This document shows, piece by piece, positions 32,112 to 40,263 of a DNA stretch of 46,471 bases (its first letter is position 1; each line of letters starts with the position of its first letter). The position numbers were made by a program, and so were the translations under genes. The notes beneath the pieces are model-generated. The model saw only the letters and a program-made list of their open reading frames with translations. It did not search any database and had not been told where the DNA came from. Origin of the DNA: CAYWIT01 sp964458415 (lineage in GTDB: Bacteria; Pseudomonadota; Alphaproteobacteria; Micavibrionales; UBA2020); the NCBI GenBank assembly GCA_964458415.1, contig CAYWIT010000020.1, positions 1 to 46,471 of the forward strand. The letters are read 5' to 3'.

Positions 32112-33259
32112 TGGAGTGTCCTTTCAGTTTTTTTGTATTTGTGCGCGACAAACGGCAGGGCTGCGATAGTCACGGGCTGTGCTGTGCCGCGCAACATGGC
32201 GTGAAGCGTCGTCCCTGTTGCTGCATATTCCGGATCAACATAGCCCATCGCCACGGGGCCGTTGACAGTGGGACCGAAGCCGCCGCTGGTGATGACGCCG
32301 ATTTTCTTGTTTTCGGCATTGAACAGTTCTGTCCCTTCGCGCAGGGGCGCACGGCCTGCGGGCTGAATGCCGACACGGAGCTGCGGCGGATCAGCCTCCA
32401 TCTGTTGCAGGATTTTTGTGGCGCCTGCAAAATTGGCTTCGCTGCGGCGGCGTTTGCCGATCACCCATTTCAGGTTCGCGTCCACGGGCGTTTTCTGGTC
32501 GTCGATGTCATGGCCGTAGAGGCAAAGTCCGGCTTCCAGCCGCAATGAGTCGCGGGCGCCGAGACCGATCAGTTTTACATCCGGGTTTGCCAGCAGCGTG
32601 CGGGCGAAAGTTTCGGCAAAAGTACAGGGAACGGAAATTTCAAAGCCATCCTCGCCCGTATAGCCTGAACGACTGATAAATAGCGTGTGGCCGTTGTAAT
32701 CGAGGTTTGTTGCCGTCATGAATTTCAGTTTGGCGGCGTCCGGGCAGGCTTTTTGCAGAACCTCTTCCGCTTTCGGGCCTTGCAGGGCAAGCAGGGCGCG
32801 GTCGGACAGGTATTCCAGTTTTGTTTCAGTGCCGATTTTTTGCCGGATATAGGTAAAATCCTTGTCCTTGCAAGCAGCATTGACGACCAGAAACAAGGTC
32901 TTTGCATCCCAGCGTGTGACCATCAGGTCGTCGATGATGCCGCCCTTGTCGTTGAGGAGGACGGTATAGCGAATTTGCCCCGGGGCCAGACTGATGATAT
33001 CTCCCGGCACGATTTTTTCCAAAGCAGGAGCGGGGTCTTTGTCGCCGCCAGTCAGCAGGGCTTGTCCCATGTGCGAGACATCGAAGAGGCCTGCGGCTGT
33101 GCGCGTGTGCAGATGCTCCTTTAAAACACCCATGCCGTCATATTGAACGGGCATATCGTATCCTGCAAATGGAACCATTTTTCCGCCGCTTTCGACATGA
33201 AGCGCCCACAGAGGGGTTTTTTGCAATTCAGTATCCTTGTGAGCGGCGGCATTGACCAT
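32108..33259 (-). CDS. gcvT: Aminomethyltransferase, glycine cleavage T-protein
   Basis: The 383-aa enzyme transfers the methylene carbon to tetrahydrofolate and releases ammonia. It shows TPLWALHVESGGKMVPFAGYDMPVQY, GLFDVSHMGQALLTG and SRSGYTGEDGFEISVP, and LRLEAGLCLYGHDID with GKRRR near the folate site. The C-terminal barrel has GVITSGGFGPTV. It is the first gene of the operon. I looked for a glycine riboswitch in the 114 bp upstream and found none. A promoter overlapping that of the divergent permease is likely. Confidence 0.97.
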   Translation of the reverse strand: MVNAAAHKDTELQKTPLWALHVESGGKMVPFAGYDMPVQYDGMGVLKEHLHTRTAAGLFDVSHMGQALLTGGDKDPAPALEKIVPGDIISLAPGQIRYTVLLNDKGGIIDDLMVTRWDAKTLFLVVNAACKDKDFTYIRQKIGTETKLEYLSDRALLALQGPKAEEVLQKACPDAAKLKFMTATNLDYNGHTLFISRSGYTGEDGFEISVPCTFAETFARTLLANPDVKLIGLGARDSLRLEAGLCLYGHDIDDQKTPVDANLKWVIGKRRRSEANFAGATKILQQMEADPPQLRVGIQPAGRAPLREGTELFNAENKKIGVITSGGFGPTVNGPVAMGYVDPEYAATGTTLHAMLRGTAQPVTIAALPFVAHKYKKTERTLQ

Positions 33260-33306
33260 ATTTTTGGTCCTTTATCTTTGCAATGGTTGGTTTTGTCTGT
33301 GACACG

Positions 33307-33338
33307 TTGACAGTAAATTGTCTTACTCTAAAGTCAAC
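33307..33338. promoter_or_regulatory. Overlapping divergent promoters, permease and gcvT
   Basis: On the plus strand TTGACA (33307-33312) and TAAAGT (33329-33334) are 16 bp apart. On the minus strand TTGACT (33337-33332) and TACTGT (33315-33310) are also 16 bp apart. GTTGAC and GTCAAC at the edges form a 6-bp inverted repeat. Polymerase at one promoter would exclude it from the other. Confidence 0.45.
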
Positions 33339-33373
33339 AGAGTGACGCATACAGAAAAAGGAAAATACGGAAA

Positions 33374-34462
33374 ATGACAGTAGCAAAACAAAAAGTTTCC
33401 GCACCTATTGTTGCTTCCAGCTATGCGCTCGGATTTATCGTCCTCTGTCTGGTGATTTATATCCTGCATGTGGGGGCGACGATCATGATCCCCTTTGTGA
33501 TCGCGTTGTTTCTTTGGTACCTCATCAATGCGCTTGCGCGCGGATTGGGGCGTTTATTTACAAAACTGCCGCGTTTCTTCTGTTTCTTTCTGGCAATATT
33601 GTCGATTATCGCGGGCTTGTGGTTCACTTATAAGCTGGTCAGTGCCAACGCAGCGGAGGTCATCAGCGCGGCGCCGGTTTACCAACAGAAGCTGGAATCG
33701 TTCCTGCCGACGCTGCTTGATAATATTCCGGCTCCCTATCGGCCCAACATGCATGACCTGACGGGATTTATTGACATCGCCGGATCTATTACGGCACTGG
33801 CGAAAATGTTTACGGGGATAGCGGGAAAAACTCTGGTAGTTCTTTTCTATACGGGATTTTTGTTATACGAACAGCAATTTTTCCGGCGTAAGCTTGACGC
33901 CGTTATTGAAAGCGCTGAAACGGAGAGGCGAGTCCACGGTATTCTTCGCAACATCGACATCAAGATCCAGCGCTATATCTGGGTGAAAACCTTTATCAGC
34001 GCCATGACGGGTATATGTACATGGCTGTTGCTGCGGTTCTTTCACATCGACTTTGCCGAGTTCTGGGGCGTGATGGCCTTTATCCTGAACTTTATTCCTT
34101 ATGTAGGTTCTCTGGTTGCCGTCATTATGCCTTCTGTCATCGCGCTGGTGCAGACGGGGGATGTAACGACGACAACGATGGTTCTGGCCGGCCTTTCAGT
34201 AATTCAGTTACTCTGGGGCAGCGTGCTGGATCCGCGCATGATGGGAGACAGCCTTAATCTCAGTCCTATTTTTATTATCTTCTCTCTGGCGGCATGGGGA
34301 ATGATCTGGGGTGTGCCGGGGATGTTTCTGTCCATTCCGATTCTGGCGATGATTACCATTACGTTGTCGCAGTTTCCTACGACGCGGCCTATCGCCATTC
34401 TTCTCTCCAAAACGGGAGATGTGGAACGGGATGAGGGCAGCAAGCAGCTGAACAATGAATAG
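33374..34462 (+). CDS. AI-2E/PerM family permease
   Basis: The 362-aa protein has about eight membrane helices in the usual family order: an early pair (VLCLVIYILHVGATIMIPFVIALFLWYLINALARG), a large extracytoplasmic segment, then RYIWVKTFISAMTGICTWLLLRFFHIDFAEFWGVMAFILNFIPYVGSLVAVIMP. The family signature with GDSLNLSPIFIIFSLAAWGMIWGVPGMFLSIPILAM is present. Members export small molecules or ions; the substrate is unknown. Its stop is 10 bp from the convergent delta-subunit gene, and no terminator lies between, so its transcript may run on. AAGGA precedes ATG. Confidence 0.92.
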   Translation: MTVAKQKVSAPIVASSYALGFIVLCLVIYILHVGATIMIPFVIALFLWYLINALARGLGRLFTKLPRFFCFFLAILSIIAGLWFTYKLVSANAAEVISAAPVYQQKLESFLPTLLDNIPAPYRPNMHDLTGFIDIAGSITALAKMFTGIAGKTLVVLFYTGFLLYEQQFFRRKLDAVIESAETERRVHGILRNIDIKIQRYIWVKTFISAMTGICTWLLLRFFHIDFAEFWGVMAFILNFIPYVGSLVAVIMPSVIALVQTGDVTTTTMVLAGLSVIQLLWGSVLDPRMMGDSLNLSPIFIIFSLAAWGMIWGVPGMFLSIPILAMITITLSQFPTTRPIAILLSKTGDVERDEGSKQLNNE

Positions 34463-34472
34463 ACGAAGGTAA

Positions 34473-35021
34473 TTATCTTGTCCGTTGTGGATTTTTACCG
34501 CGCAGGCTCTGGTCGATAACACGGTCTTCCATGCGGATAATAACGCCGCCCAGCAATGAGCTGTCGATTGTTACGGTGATGTTTTCGGCACGGATATTGA
34601 AGCGTTCCTTGAGGTAACCTTCCAGCCGTGCAATCTGTTTTTCGTCGAGAGCTTCGGCGCTGGTGAGGTTGACGTTACGCAATCCTTTTTCGAGCCGCTG
34701 GAGCTGGACAAAATCGTGATAAATTTGGGGAGCAAGGAAAAGGTGCTTTTTTTCAATCAATGTCATGATGAAGCCGATCTCCTCATCCGTGGCGGCAGCC
34801 TTCTGCAGCAGGGGAAGAAACATATCTTTCAGATCGCTGCGGGTTATTTGCGGGTCGCGGAGGATGTGCCGCATTTCATCGTCCTGAACGAGATCGGACA
34901 GGGATTTTAGGGATTCTGCCCATGTGCTCTGGCTAAAAGTTTCTTTTGCTGCTTCATAGGCGGTTTTTGCGTAAAGCGCAGCTTGTGATTGGTTGTTACT
35001 CAGGGTTTCTGTATTTTTCAT
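34473..35021 (-). CDS. atpH: F-type ATP synthase delta/OSCP-like subunit, solitary
   Basis: The 182-aa protein follows the delta/OSCP layout: a helical N-terminal domain (YAKTAYEAAKETFSQSTWAESLKSLSDLV...), a basic middle, and the C-terminal ITVTIDSSLLGGVIIRMEDRVIDQSLRGK. Delta holds the F1 head to the stator. Usually atpH precedes atpA in an atpHAGDC operon; here its neighbours are a permease and an acyl-CoA ligase, and the end NPQRTR differs from the usual RLxxL-like tail. It may be the only delta gene, moved away, or a duplicate. CAGGGA precedes the ATG. Confidence 0.8.
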   Translation of the reverse strand: MKNTETLSNNQSQAALYAKTAYEAAKETFSQSTWAESLKSLSDLVQDDEMRHILRDPQITRSDLKDMFLPLLQKAAATDEEIGFIMTLIEKKHLFLAPQIYHDFVQLQRLEKGLRNVNLTSAEALDEKQIARLEGYLKERFNIRAENITVTIDSSLLGGVIIRMEDRVIDQSLRGKNPQRTR

Positions 35022-35121
35022 GATTAGTCCCTGCCATCATGTCAGCTGGATATTTGAAAAAAGTATAACCAGTTAACCCCCGATTTAGCGTTATGTCAAT
35101 GTTTTTGACGAAATACAACAT

Positions 35122-35170
35122 CTCGTCTGGCAATTTTGAAATAAAATTACCAGACGAGAGGCGGTTTTTT
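35122..35170 (+). terminator. Strong intrinsic terminator between atpH and fadD
   Basis: CTCGTCTGG (35122-35130) and CCAGACGAG (35150-35158) make a 9-bp stem, extended inside by AATTTT/AAAATT around GAAAT. A T-run follows on the plus strand at 35164-35170. On the minus strand the tail is poor, so it best ends plus-strand transcription, for example from the permease. Confidence 0.75.
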
Positions 35171-35177
35171 TAGTTGT

Positions 35178-36947
35178 TCAGGGAGCCGGGGGCTTGGGGG
35201 ATGACGGCTTTACAAGTGCTGTAGCCGCTTCCTTGGCGCGCTCGGCAGCAACCAGCGCCTTGCGATCCGGCTTGCCGATCATTGTTTTTGGCAGGCTGTC
35301 GCGGAATTCGACTTGCTTTGGCAATTCGTAAGACGCGATCTTGTCTTTCAGGAAAGCCGTCAGTTCCTTGTCGCTCAGGCTTTTGCCTTCTTTCATGACA
35401 AGGAAGGCCTTGACGGTTTCGCCGCGATACTCGTCCTTCACGCCGATAACGATGGTTTCCGAGACATCGGGGTGCAGCAATATTGCATCTTCGACTTTAC
35501 GCGGGAAAACCTTGAGGCCGCTCGCGATGATCATATCCTTGATGCGGTCCACGATGAAAAGATAGCCGTCCTCATCCAGATAGCCAACGTCGCCGGTATG
35601 CAGGAAACCGTCTTTGTCCATGACTTTTTCGGTTTCGTCCGGACGGTTCCAGTAGCCTTTCATGACTTGCGGACCGCGCAGGCAGATTTCTCCTTCGACA
35701 CGAACAGGCGTTTCCTTGTCAGGGAATTGCATGTCAATAATGCGCACTTCTGTTTTTGGCAGAGGAAGGCCGACGGAATTTACTTTTTTCTCGCCATGGA
35801 TAGGGTTGGCAATGGCAATGGGAGAGGTTTCGGACAGGCCGTAGCCTTCAATCAAGTCAAGCCCTGTCAGGGACTTGAAATCATTGCGGATGGTTTCCGG
35901 CAACGGGGCGCCACCCGAAAGGCAGAGCTTGAGCGACGACAGGTCGTACTTGCCGACATCCTTGAAATCCGCCATGGCCTTGTAAATAGTAGGCACCGCC
36001 GCGAACATCGTCGGACTTTCCTTGTCGATGGTTTTCAGCAGGGGTTCCAGCTCGAATTTCGGCATCATCACAATTTCCGCGCCGAGCTTGAGGCTCAGAT
36101 TCATCTGCACGGTCATGCTGAAGACGTGGAAGAAGGGGAGAACGGTCAGCATTTTTTCCTGCGCGCCGGATCCGTTGCTGCCCGCCGTGAACCAGAGGTT
36201 TGCCTGCTGGATATTGGCGGCAATATTGGCGTGCGTCAGCATGGCGGCTTTGGGCACACCGGTGGTGCCGCCGGTATATTGCAAAACAGCCAGATCATCC
36301 GGAGAAACAGTCACTGGCTTCAGCTTGCCTTTTGCTTTCAGCATTTTCTTGAAAGAAACATGTTCCTTGTCTTCTTTAACGGAGACAAAATCGGATTTTC
36401 CGAACAGGCTTTTGACACCGTTCAGAACGCGGAAGGCGGTTCCTTTCACCGCAGGAAGGGCATCGGCCAGATCACAGGTGATAATTTTTTTTAGGCTGGT
36501 CGTGCCGAGCATTTTTTCGACTTTAGGCAAAACCTGCTTGGCATTGATCGTGACCATGATATCGGTCGCGCTGTCATTAATCTGGTGCTCGATTTCTTTT
36601 TCGGCATAGAGCGGATTAAAGTTGACGACTGTTGCCCCGGCTTTCAGTGCGCCAAAATAGGCGACGACGTAGAAAGGCGTGTTCGGCAGGCAGAGCCCGA
36701 CTTTGGAGCCTTTGCCAATGCCTTGATCCTGCAGGCTCTTGGCGAATCTATCTGCCATATCCCCGACTTCGGCATAGGTGAGCTCTTTTCCCATGAAATG
36801 GAGACAAGTTCTGTTTTTGTACTTTTGAACAGATTCCTCGAACTGTTCCACCAAAGTGGAGACCGGAATTTCAGAATCCCATTCAATATCAACAGGATAT
36901 TTTTTTGACCAAGGGTGCATGGGCTGGGGCTGTGGATTTGTTGTCAT
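35178..36947 (-). CDS. fadD: Long-chain acyl-CoA synthetase (AMP-forming)
   Basis: The enzyme, about 589 aa, activates fatty acids as acyl-CoA via acyl-AMP. Motifs in order are the N-terminal FEESVQKYKNRTCLHFMGKELTYAEVGDMADR, the P-loop YTGGTTGVPKAAMLTH, GYGLSETSP, HTGDVGYLDEDGYLFIVDRIKDMIIASG, and the C-terminal lysine context KTMIGKPDRKAL. Pro-rich ends are not conserved. ATG 36947 is chosen; an ATG 15 bp upstream at 36962 is equally possible as neither has a strong ribosome-binding site. It follows no clear operon, and the terminator region separates it from atpH. Confidence 0.92.
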   Translation of the reverse strand: MTTNPQPQPMHPWSKKYPVDIEWDSEIPVSTLVEQFEESVQKYKNRTCLHFMGKELTYAEVGDMADRFAKSLQDQGIGKGSKVGLCLPNTPFYVVAYFGALKAGATVVNFNPLYAEKEIEHQINDSATDIMVTINAKQVLPKVEKMLGTTSLKKIITCDLADALPAVKGTAFRVLNGVKSLFGKSDFVSVKEDKEHVSFKKMLKAKGKLKPVTVSPDDLAVLQYTGGTTGVPKAAMLTHANIAANIQQANLWFTAGSNGSGAQEKMLTVLPFFHVFSMTVQMNLSLKLGAEIVMMPKFELEPLLKTIDKESPTMFAAVPTIYKAMADFKDVGKYDLSSLKLCLSGGAPLPETIRNDFKSLTGLDLIEGYGLSETSPIAIANPIHGEKKVNSVGLPLPKTEVRIIDMQFPDKETPVRVEGEICLRGPQVMKGYWNRPDETEKVMDKDGFLHTGDVGYLDEDGYLFIVDRIKDMIIASGLKVFPRKVEDAILLHPDVSETIVIGVKDEYRGETVKAFLVMKEGKSLSDKELTAFLKDKIASYELPKQVEFRDSLPKTMIGKPDRKALVAAERAKEAATALVKPSSPKPPAP

Positions 36948-37127
36948 TTGATTTTCTCTCATTTTACGAAGCGTTAAGGTAAAATCCCTAATATAGTAAG
37001 GCAGAGGCGGTACACACCCGTGTCGGTATTATGTCGTTTATTCTTATGAAAGCGGATTATGAGTATCAGCTCTCGGGAACGATGTAAAGGGGGAGAATGT
37101 TCATAAGATGCTGTATCTTGGTGTAAA

Positions 37128-37526
37128 ATGGCGTTAAATTACGGAAAATTAAAAGCTCTTGTTGTCGAAGACAACGATTTTATACGCTTTACAATCATGA
37201 AAAACCTGACCTCCTTCGGCTTTGGAGAAGTTCTTGAAGCGCGTAATGGCATGGAAGGCTTGGAGTGGCTTGAGCAAAGGCCGGATATCATTGTCTGTGA
37301 CATAAATATGGAGCCAATGAACGGGCACGAATTCTTGTTGCATCTGCGTAAATCATCAGACAGCGTTTGCAATACACCGGTTATATTTCTGACCAGCGAT
37401 GGGAACGAAGAAAATGTCCAGCGGGCCTTGAAGCTGCATATCAATGCCTATCTGCTGAAACCGGTCAGTCCTGACGCGCTCAGAAAAAAGATTGCCACAC
37501 TGTTGTCACAATCAGTAGGAGTGTGA
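37128..37526 (+). CDS. Single-domain response regulator (CheY-like)
   Basis: The 132-aa receiver has the complete phosphorylation site: acidic pair Glu14-Asp15 (VVEDND), acceptor Asp58 (VCDIN), Thr89 (FLTSDG) and Lys111 (LLKPVS). There is no output domain. It may act as a phosphate sink, motor switch or partner in a relay. No histidine kinase or flagellar gene lies in the window. Its stop is 4 bp from the convergent Lys-rich gene. Confidence 0.92.
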   Translation: MALNYGKLKALVVEDNDFIRFTIMKNLTSFGFGEVLEARNGMEGLEWLEQRPDIIVCDINMEPMNGHEFLLHLRKSSDSVCNTPVIFLTSDGNEENVQRALKLHINAYLLKPVSPDALRKKIATLLSQSVGV

Positions 37527-37530
37527 TCTT

Positions 37531-38019
37531 TTACGGGGCCGCAGGAGGGACGTCCGGTTTCTTCTGTTTTGGCTTGGTCGCATCCGTTTCCGGTACCGCC
37601 GGGCTCAGGATATCCAGCAGGCCAGATCCTGTCGTGGGCTTTGGTGGTTTGGGGGCTTGTTCCTTTTGTGCGGAACCCTTGCCGGAAATTTTTTCTTTTA
37701 TACTGCCAAAGGCACCCTTTGCTTTTTCTGCCAGGCCGTCTGTTTTGGCATCAACCTTGTCAGCAACAGGTTTCAGTTTTTCTGCCAGATCAATGGTTTT
37801 TTCTGTGGCGTCTTTCTTTATCCCGTCAACTTTTTTTGCGGTGTCGTTATAGACTTCCAACCCTTTTTTTGCGAGCTTCATAGCACCGCTGGCGCGTTTA
37901 AAAGTTTTCTCGGCTTCTTCTTTTTTCTGTTTTTTCTGTTCGGCAGGATCGGCAGCCTTTTCCAGCTTTTCCTTGGCTTCTTTTTGAGCTTTGTCGAGCC
38001 AGTTTTTAAACATACCCAT
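37531..38019 (-). CDS. Lys/Ala-rich helical protein of unknown function
   Basis: The 162-aa protein is highly charged and repetitive. Up to about residue 110 it is a likely long coiled coil with many Lys, Glu and Ala (KAQKEAKEKLEKAADPAEQKKQKKEEAEKTF), resembling LEA- or phasin-like proteins. The last 50 residues are Pro/Lys-rich and disordered. It has no signal or membrane helix. AAAGGA precedes the ATG. The composition bias makes any similarity search weak, so no function is offered. Confidence 0.65.
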   Translation of the reverse strand: MGMFKNWLDKAQKEAKEKLEKAADPAEQKKQKKEEAEKTFKRASGAMKLAKKGLEVYNDTAKKVDGIKKDATEKTIDLAEKLKPVADKVDAKTDGLAEKAKGAFGSIKEKISGKGSAQKEQAPKPPKPTTGSGLLDILSPAVPETDATKPKQKKPDVPPAAP

Positions 38020-38112
38020 GATGAAATCCTTTCAAAAGTGGAGGAAACTTTTTATGAATGTTGCGTGAATGGTGGCATAACGGAAGAAACAAGTCAACCC
38101 TTATGGCAATAG

Positions 38113-38490
38113 TTATATTTTGGTCATGGTAATCACCGTGATAACCCTGCCATTTTCAATTTGGCCGGAGAGACGGATTTTATCGTCCTTGCGCGCCACC
38201 TTCAGGGTTGTGGTATAGGTGAGCGGGTCACGGGTGAGCTCTCCGTTGGGTTTGGTCAGGCAGAAATCCGGCTTGGCGTCTGTCGGGTCTGCGGTGGATT
38301 CGAACTGAACTTCGTTATCGTTCAGGATGCTCAGTTTTGTATGCCATTTGCAGCCAGCGGCGTCGGTACGGTCCGTTTCGCCATTCAGAATTTCAGTGAT
38401 TCCATCGCTCTGCATGGGGATGGGGCCAGTATAATCGGAAATGGTGGTGACGCGGTATTGGCCGTCCAGATCCTGCAGGGTTAATGACAT
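38113..38490 (-). CDS. Unknown 125-aa beta-rich protein
   Basis: This small protein has alternating beta-like strands (YRVTTISDYTGPIPM, GCKWHTKLSILNDNEVQFESTAD, LTYTTTLKVARKDDKIRLSGQIENGRVITVITMTKI) and two cysteines. It may be a single beta-barrel or lipocalin-like domain. It has no signal peptide. AGAGG precedes ATG 38490. It diverges from trpS, from which it is separated by 67 bp. No family is recognised. Confidence 0.65.
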   Translation of the reverse strand: MSLTLQDLDGQYRVTTISDYTGPIPMQSDGITEILNGETDRTDAAGCKWHTKLSILNDNEVQFESTADPTDAKPDFCLTKPNGELTRDPLTYTTTLKVARKDDKIRLSGQIENGRVITVITMTKI

Positions 38491-38557
38491 GATTTGCCTC
38501 TGGATTTTTACTTTATAAATATTCTATACATTTCAGGGATAAAGAAAAGGACAGATC

Positions 38558-39577
38558 ATGACCAAACCGACCATTTTGACCGGGGTAAAACCGACGGGTG
38601 CGCCGCATATCGGTAATTATATCGGGGCTATCCGTCCGGCGCTGCGTCTGGCGGCGGCGCATGACTCCTCCTATCTTTTTATCGCGGATTATCACGCGCT
38701 CAATGCCGTGCGGAACCCGAAGGCCCTGCGGGAGGATAGCTATCAGGTGGCGGCTTGCTGGCTGGCGTTGGGGCTTGATCCGGCAAAAACCGTATTTTAT
38801 CGCCAATCGGACGTGCCGGAAATTTTCGAGATGATGACCATTCTTTGTACCGTTACGCCCAAAGGGTTGATGGATCGTTCCCATGCCTATAAGGCGGCGA
38901 TGGACAAGAACCGTGCCGAGGGGCGCGATGATCCAGACCATGGTGTAAATATGGGGCTCTATACTTATCCTCTGTTGATGGCGGCGGATATTCTGACTAT
39001 GGCGGCAGATATTGTCCCTGTGGGCAAAGATCAGGTTCAGCATATCGAGTTCGCCCGTGACATGGCCGGATATTTCAACAATACGTTTAAGTCCGTTCTA
39101 AAACTACCTGAATATAAATTGGAAACAGGTGCGCATGGCGCTGTGCTCCCCGGTCTTGATGGCCGCAAGATGAGCAAGAGCTATAATAACCATATTCCAG
39201 TTTTTATGGACTCCAAAGCTAGGCGCAAACTGGTCATGAAAATCGTGACGGATTCCAAACTACCGGAGGAACCCAAGAATCCGGATGAAAACGCGATCTA
39301 CCAGATGTATGCCTGTATCGCCTCTGTGGAGGAAGCCGTCGCCATGCGGGAGGCCTTTGAGAGGGGCGGCATGGGGTATGGGGACGCCAAGCAACAGCTA
39401 TACGTGGCGCTGGAGCGTGAATTCGAAAAACCTACATTGCTTTATAACGAATACATGGCGCATCCGGAAAAAATAGATGTCCTGCTGGCTGGCGGGGCTG
39501 AACGCGCCCGTAAAACCGCGCGGGGTGTGCTTTCCGCAGTACGGGAAGCGGTCGGGCTTAAGGGTTTGAAAGAATAG
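38558..39577 (+). CDS. trpS: Tryptophanyl-tRNA synthetase
   Basis: The 339-aa class I synthetase charges tRNA-Trp. TGVKPTGAPHIGNYIGAI holds the HIGH-type motif (His17-Ile-Gly-Asn20) and GLDGRKMSKSYNNHIPVF the KMSKS loop. The Trp-binding region includes ADYHALNAV and YPLLMAADIL. Length is normal for the bacterial single-chain enzyme. No T-box or trp attenuator is seen upstream. Confidence 0.97.
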   Translation: MTKPTILTGVKPTGAPHIGNYIGAIRPALRLAAAHDSSYLFIADYHALNAVRNPKALREDSYQVAACWLALGLDPAKTVFYRQSDVPEIFEMMTILCTVTPKGLMDRSHAYKAAMDKNRAEGRDDPDHGVNMGLYTYPLLMAADILTMAADIVPVGKDQVQHIEFARDMAGYFNNTFKSVLKLPEYKLETGAHGAVLPGLDGRKMSKSYNNHIPVFMDSKARRKLVMKIVTDSKLPEEPKNPDENAIYQMYACIASVEEAVAMREAFERGGMGYGDAKQQLYVALEREFEKPTLLYNEYMAHPEKIDVLLAGGAERARKTARGVLSAVREAVGLKGLKE

Positions 39578-39598
39578 TGTTATTTTTTACAGAAACTA

Positions 39599-39626
39599 TT
39601 GACATAACCTATTGACACTTTATAAT
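39599..39626 (+). promoter_or_regulatory. Consensus sigma70 promoter of the 202-aa/386-aa unit
   Basis: TTGACA at 39599-39604 and TATAAT at 39621-39626 both match consensus fully, with a 16-bp spacer. A second TTGACA at 39613-39618 lies too close to the -10 to serve it. The predicted start leaves a short leader with AGGAG before ATG 39653. Confidence 0.85.
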
Positions 39627-39652
39627 GGCCCTTAAATTTCAGGAGTAGGGTG

Positions 39653-40261
39653 ATGAATAAGAAAATCGATAAGGCTACAAAAAAGGCTATTAACACCGTT
39701 ACTAAAAAGTATGTAAATAAAGAGAATGTATATGGAGTGCCATCAGTTTTTCTAGCTCTTGGAGCGGTGGGAATGGCCGCTGATTTTTTAACAACGGGTG
39801 GGGCTATCACGATGGCAAGCTTAACCGCCAATATAACGGCGCCAGCTATGGCTGGAACTGGCGGTCTTTTTTTATTCCGCGCCAGAACATGCAAAAGAGA
39901 AAACACAGCCGGACAGACGATTGTTTGCAACGAGGTTATTGATACGTCGCTTTATAAGATACAGAAAAAACTTTCTGAATCTTTTAATGCGGCGTCAAAG
40001 GTGTTGGCGTCTTCGCAGGAAAAAGAAAACTTTTTGGCTTTGGCTACACTCTCTCGGCAAGAGGTGCAAACGTTAGCCCCCACCTTTAAAATCATCTCTG
40101 GTGGGACAAACGGGTTTGGGACAGAGAAATTTGAACTGATAGTAGAGGCGCATGACAACAAAGCTGGTGGCAAGACTCTGGTCACGCTGGATCAGGCGGT
40201 AGCCGAAGTGCAGGGGCGGGCTTTACCGCGGCGCAATGATGCGGGTGGGTTCAGGCTTTAG
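39653..40261 (+). CDS. Unknown 202-aa protein, low-GC gene
   Basis: The protein begins with a Lys-rich helix (KKIDKATKKAINTVTKKYV). It has one or two hydrophobic segments (VPSVFLALGAVGMAADFLTTGGAITMASLTANITAPAMAGTGGLFLF, about residues 29-75), and then a soluble helical domain. A C-terminal beta segment contains FELIVEAHDNKAGGKTLVTLDQAVAEV. It is more A/T-rich than its neighbours, suggesting recent acquisition. AGGAG precedes ATG. The next gene starts 2 bp after its stop, so the two form a unit driven by the consensus promoter. No family is recognised. Confidence 0.65.
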   Translation: MNKKIDKATKKAINTVTKKYVNKENVYGVPSVFLALGAVGMAADFLTTGGAITMASLTANITAPAMAGTGGLFLFRARTCKRENTAGQTIVCNEVIDTSLYKIQKKLSESFNAASKVLASSQEKENFLALATLSRQEVQTLAPTFKIISGGTNGFGTEKFELIVEAHDNKAGGKTLVTLDQAVAEVQGRALPRRNDAGGFRL

Positions 40262-40263
40262 AC

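Noticed and set aside
33260..33373. Glycine riboswitch before gcvT
   Set aside because: The conserved aptamer segments are not present in the 114 bp.
35313..36494. 393-aa plus-strand frame
   Set aside because: Antisense of fadD with no family motif.
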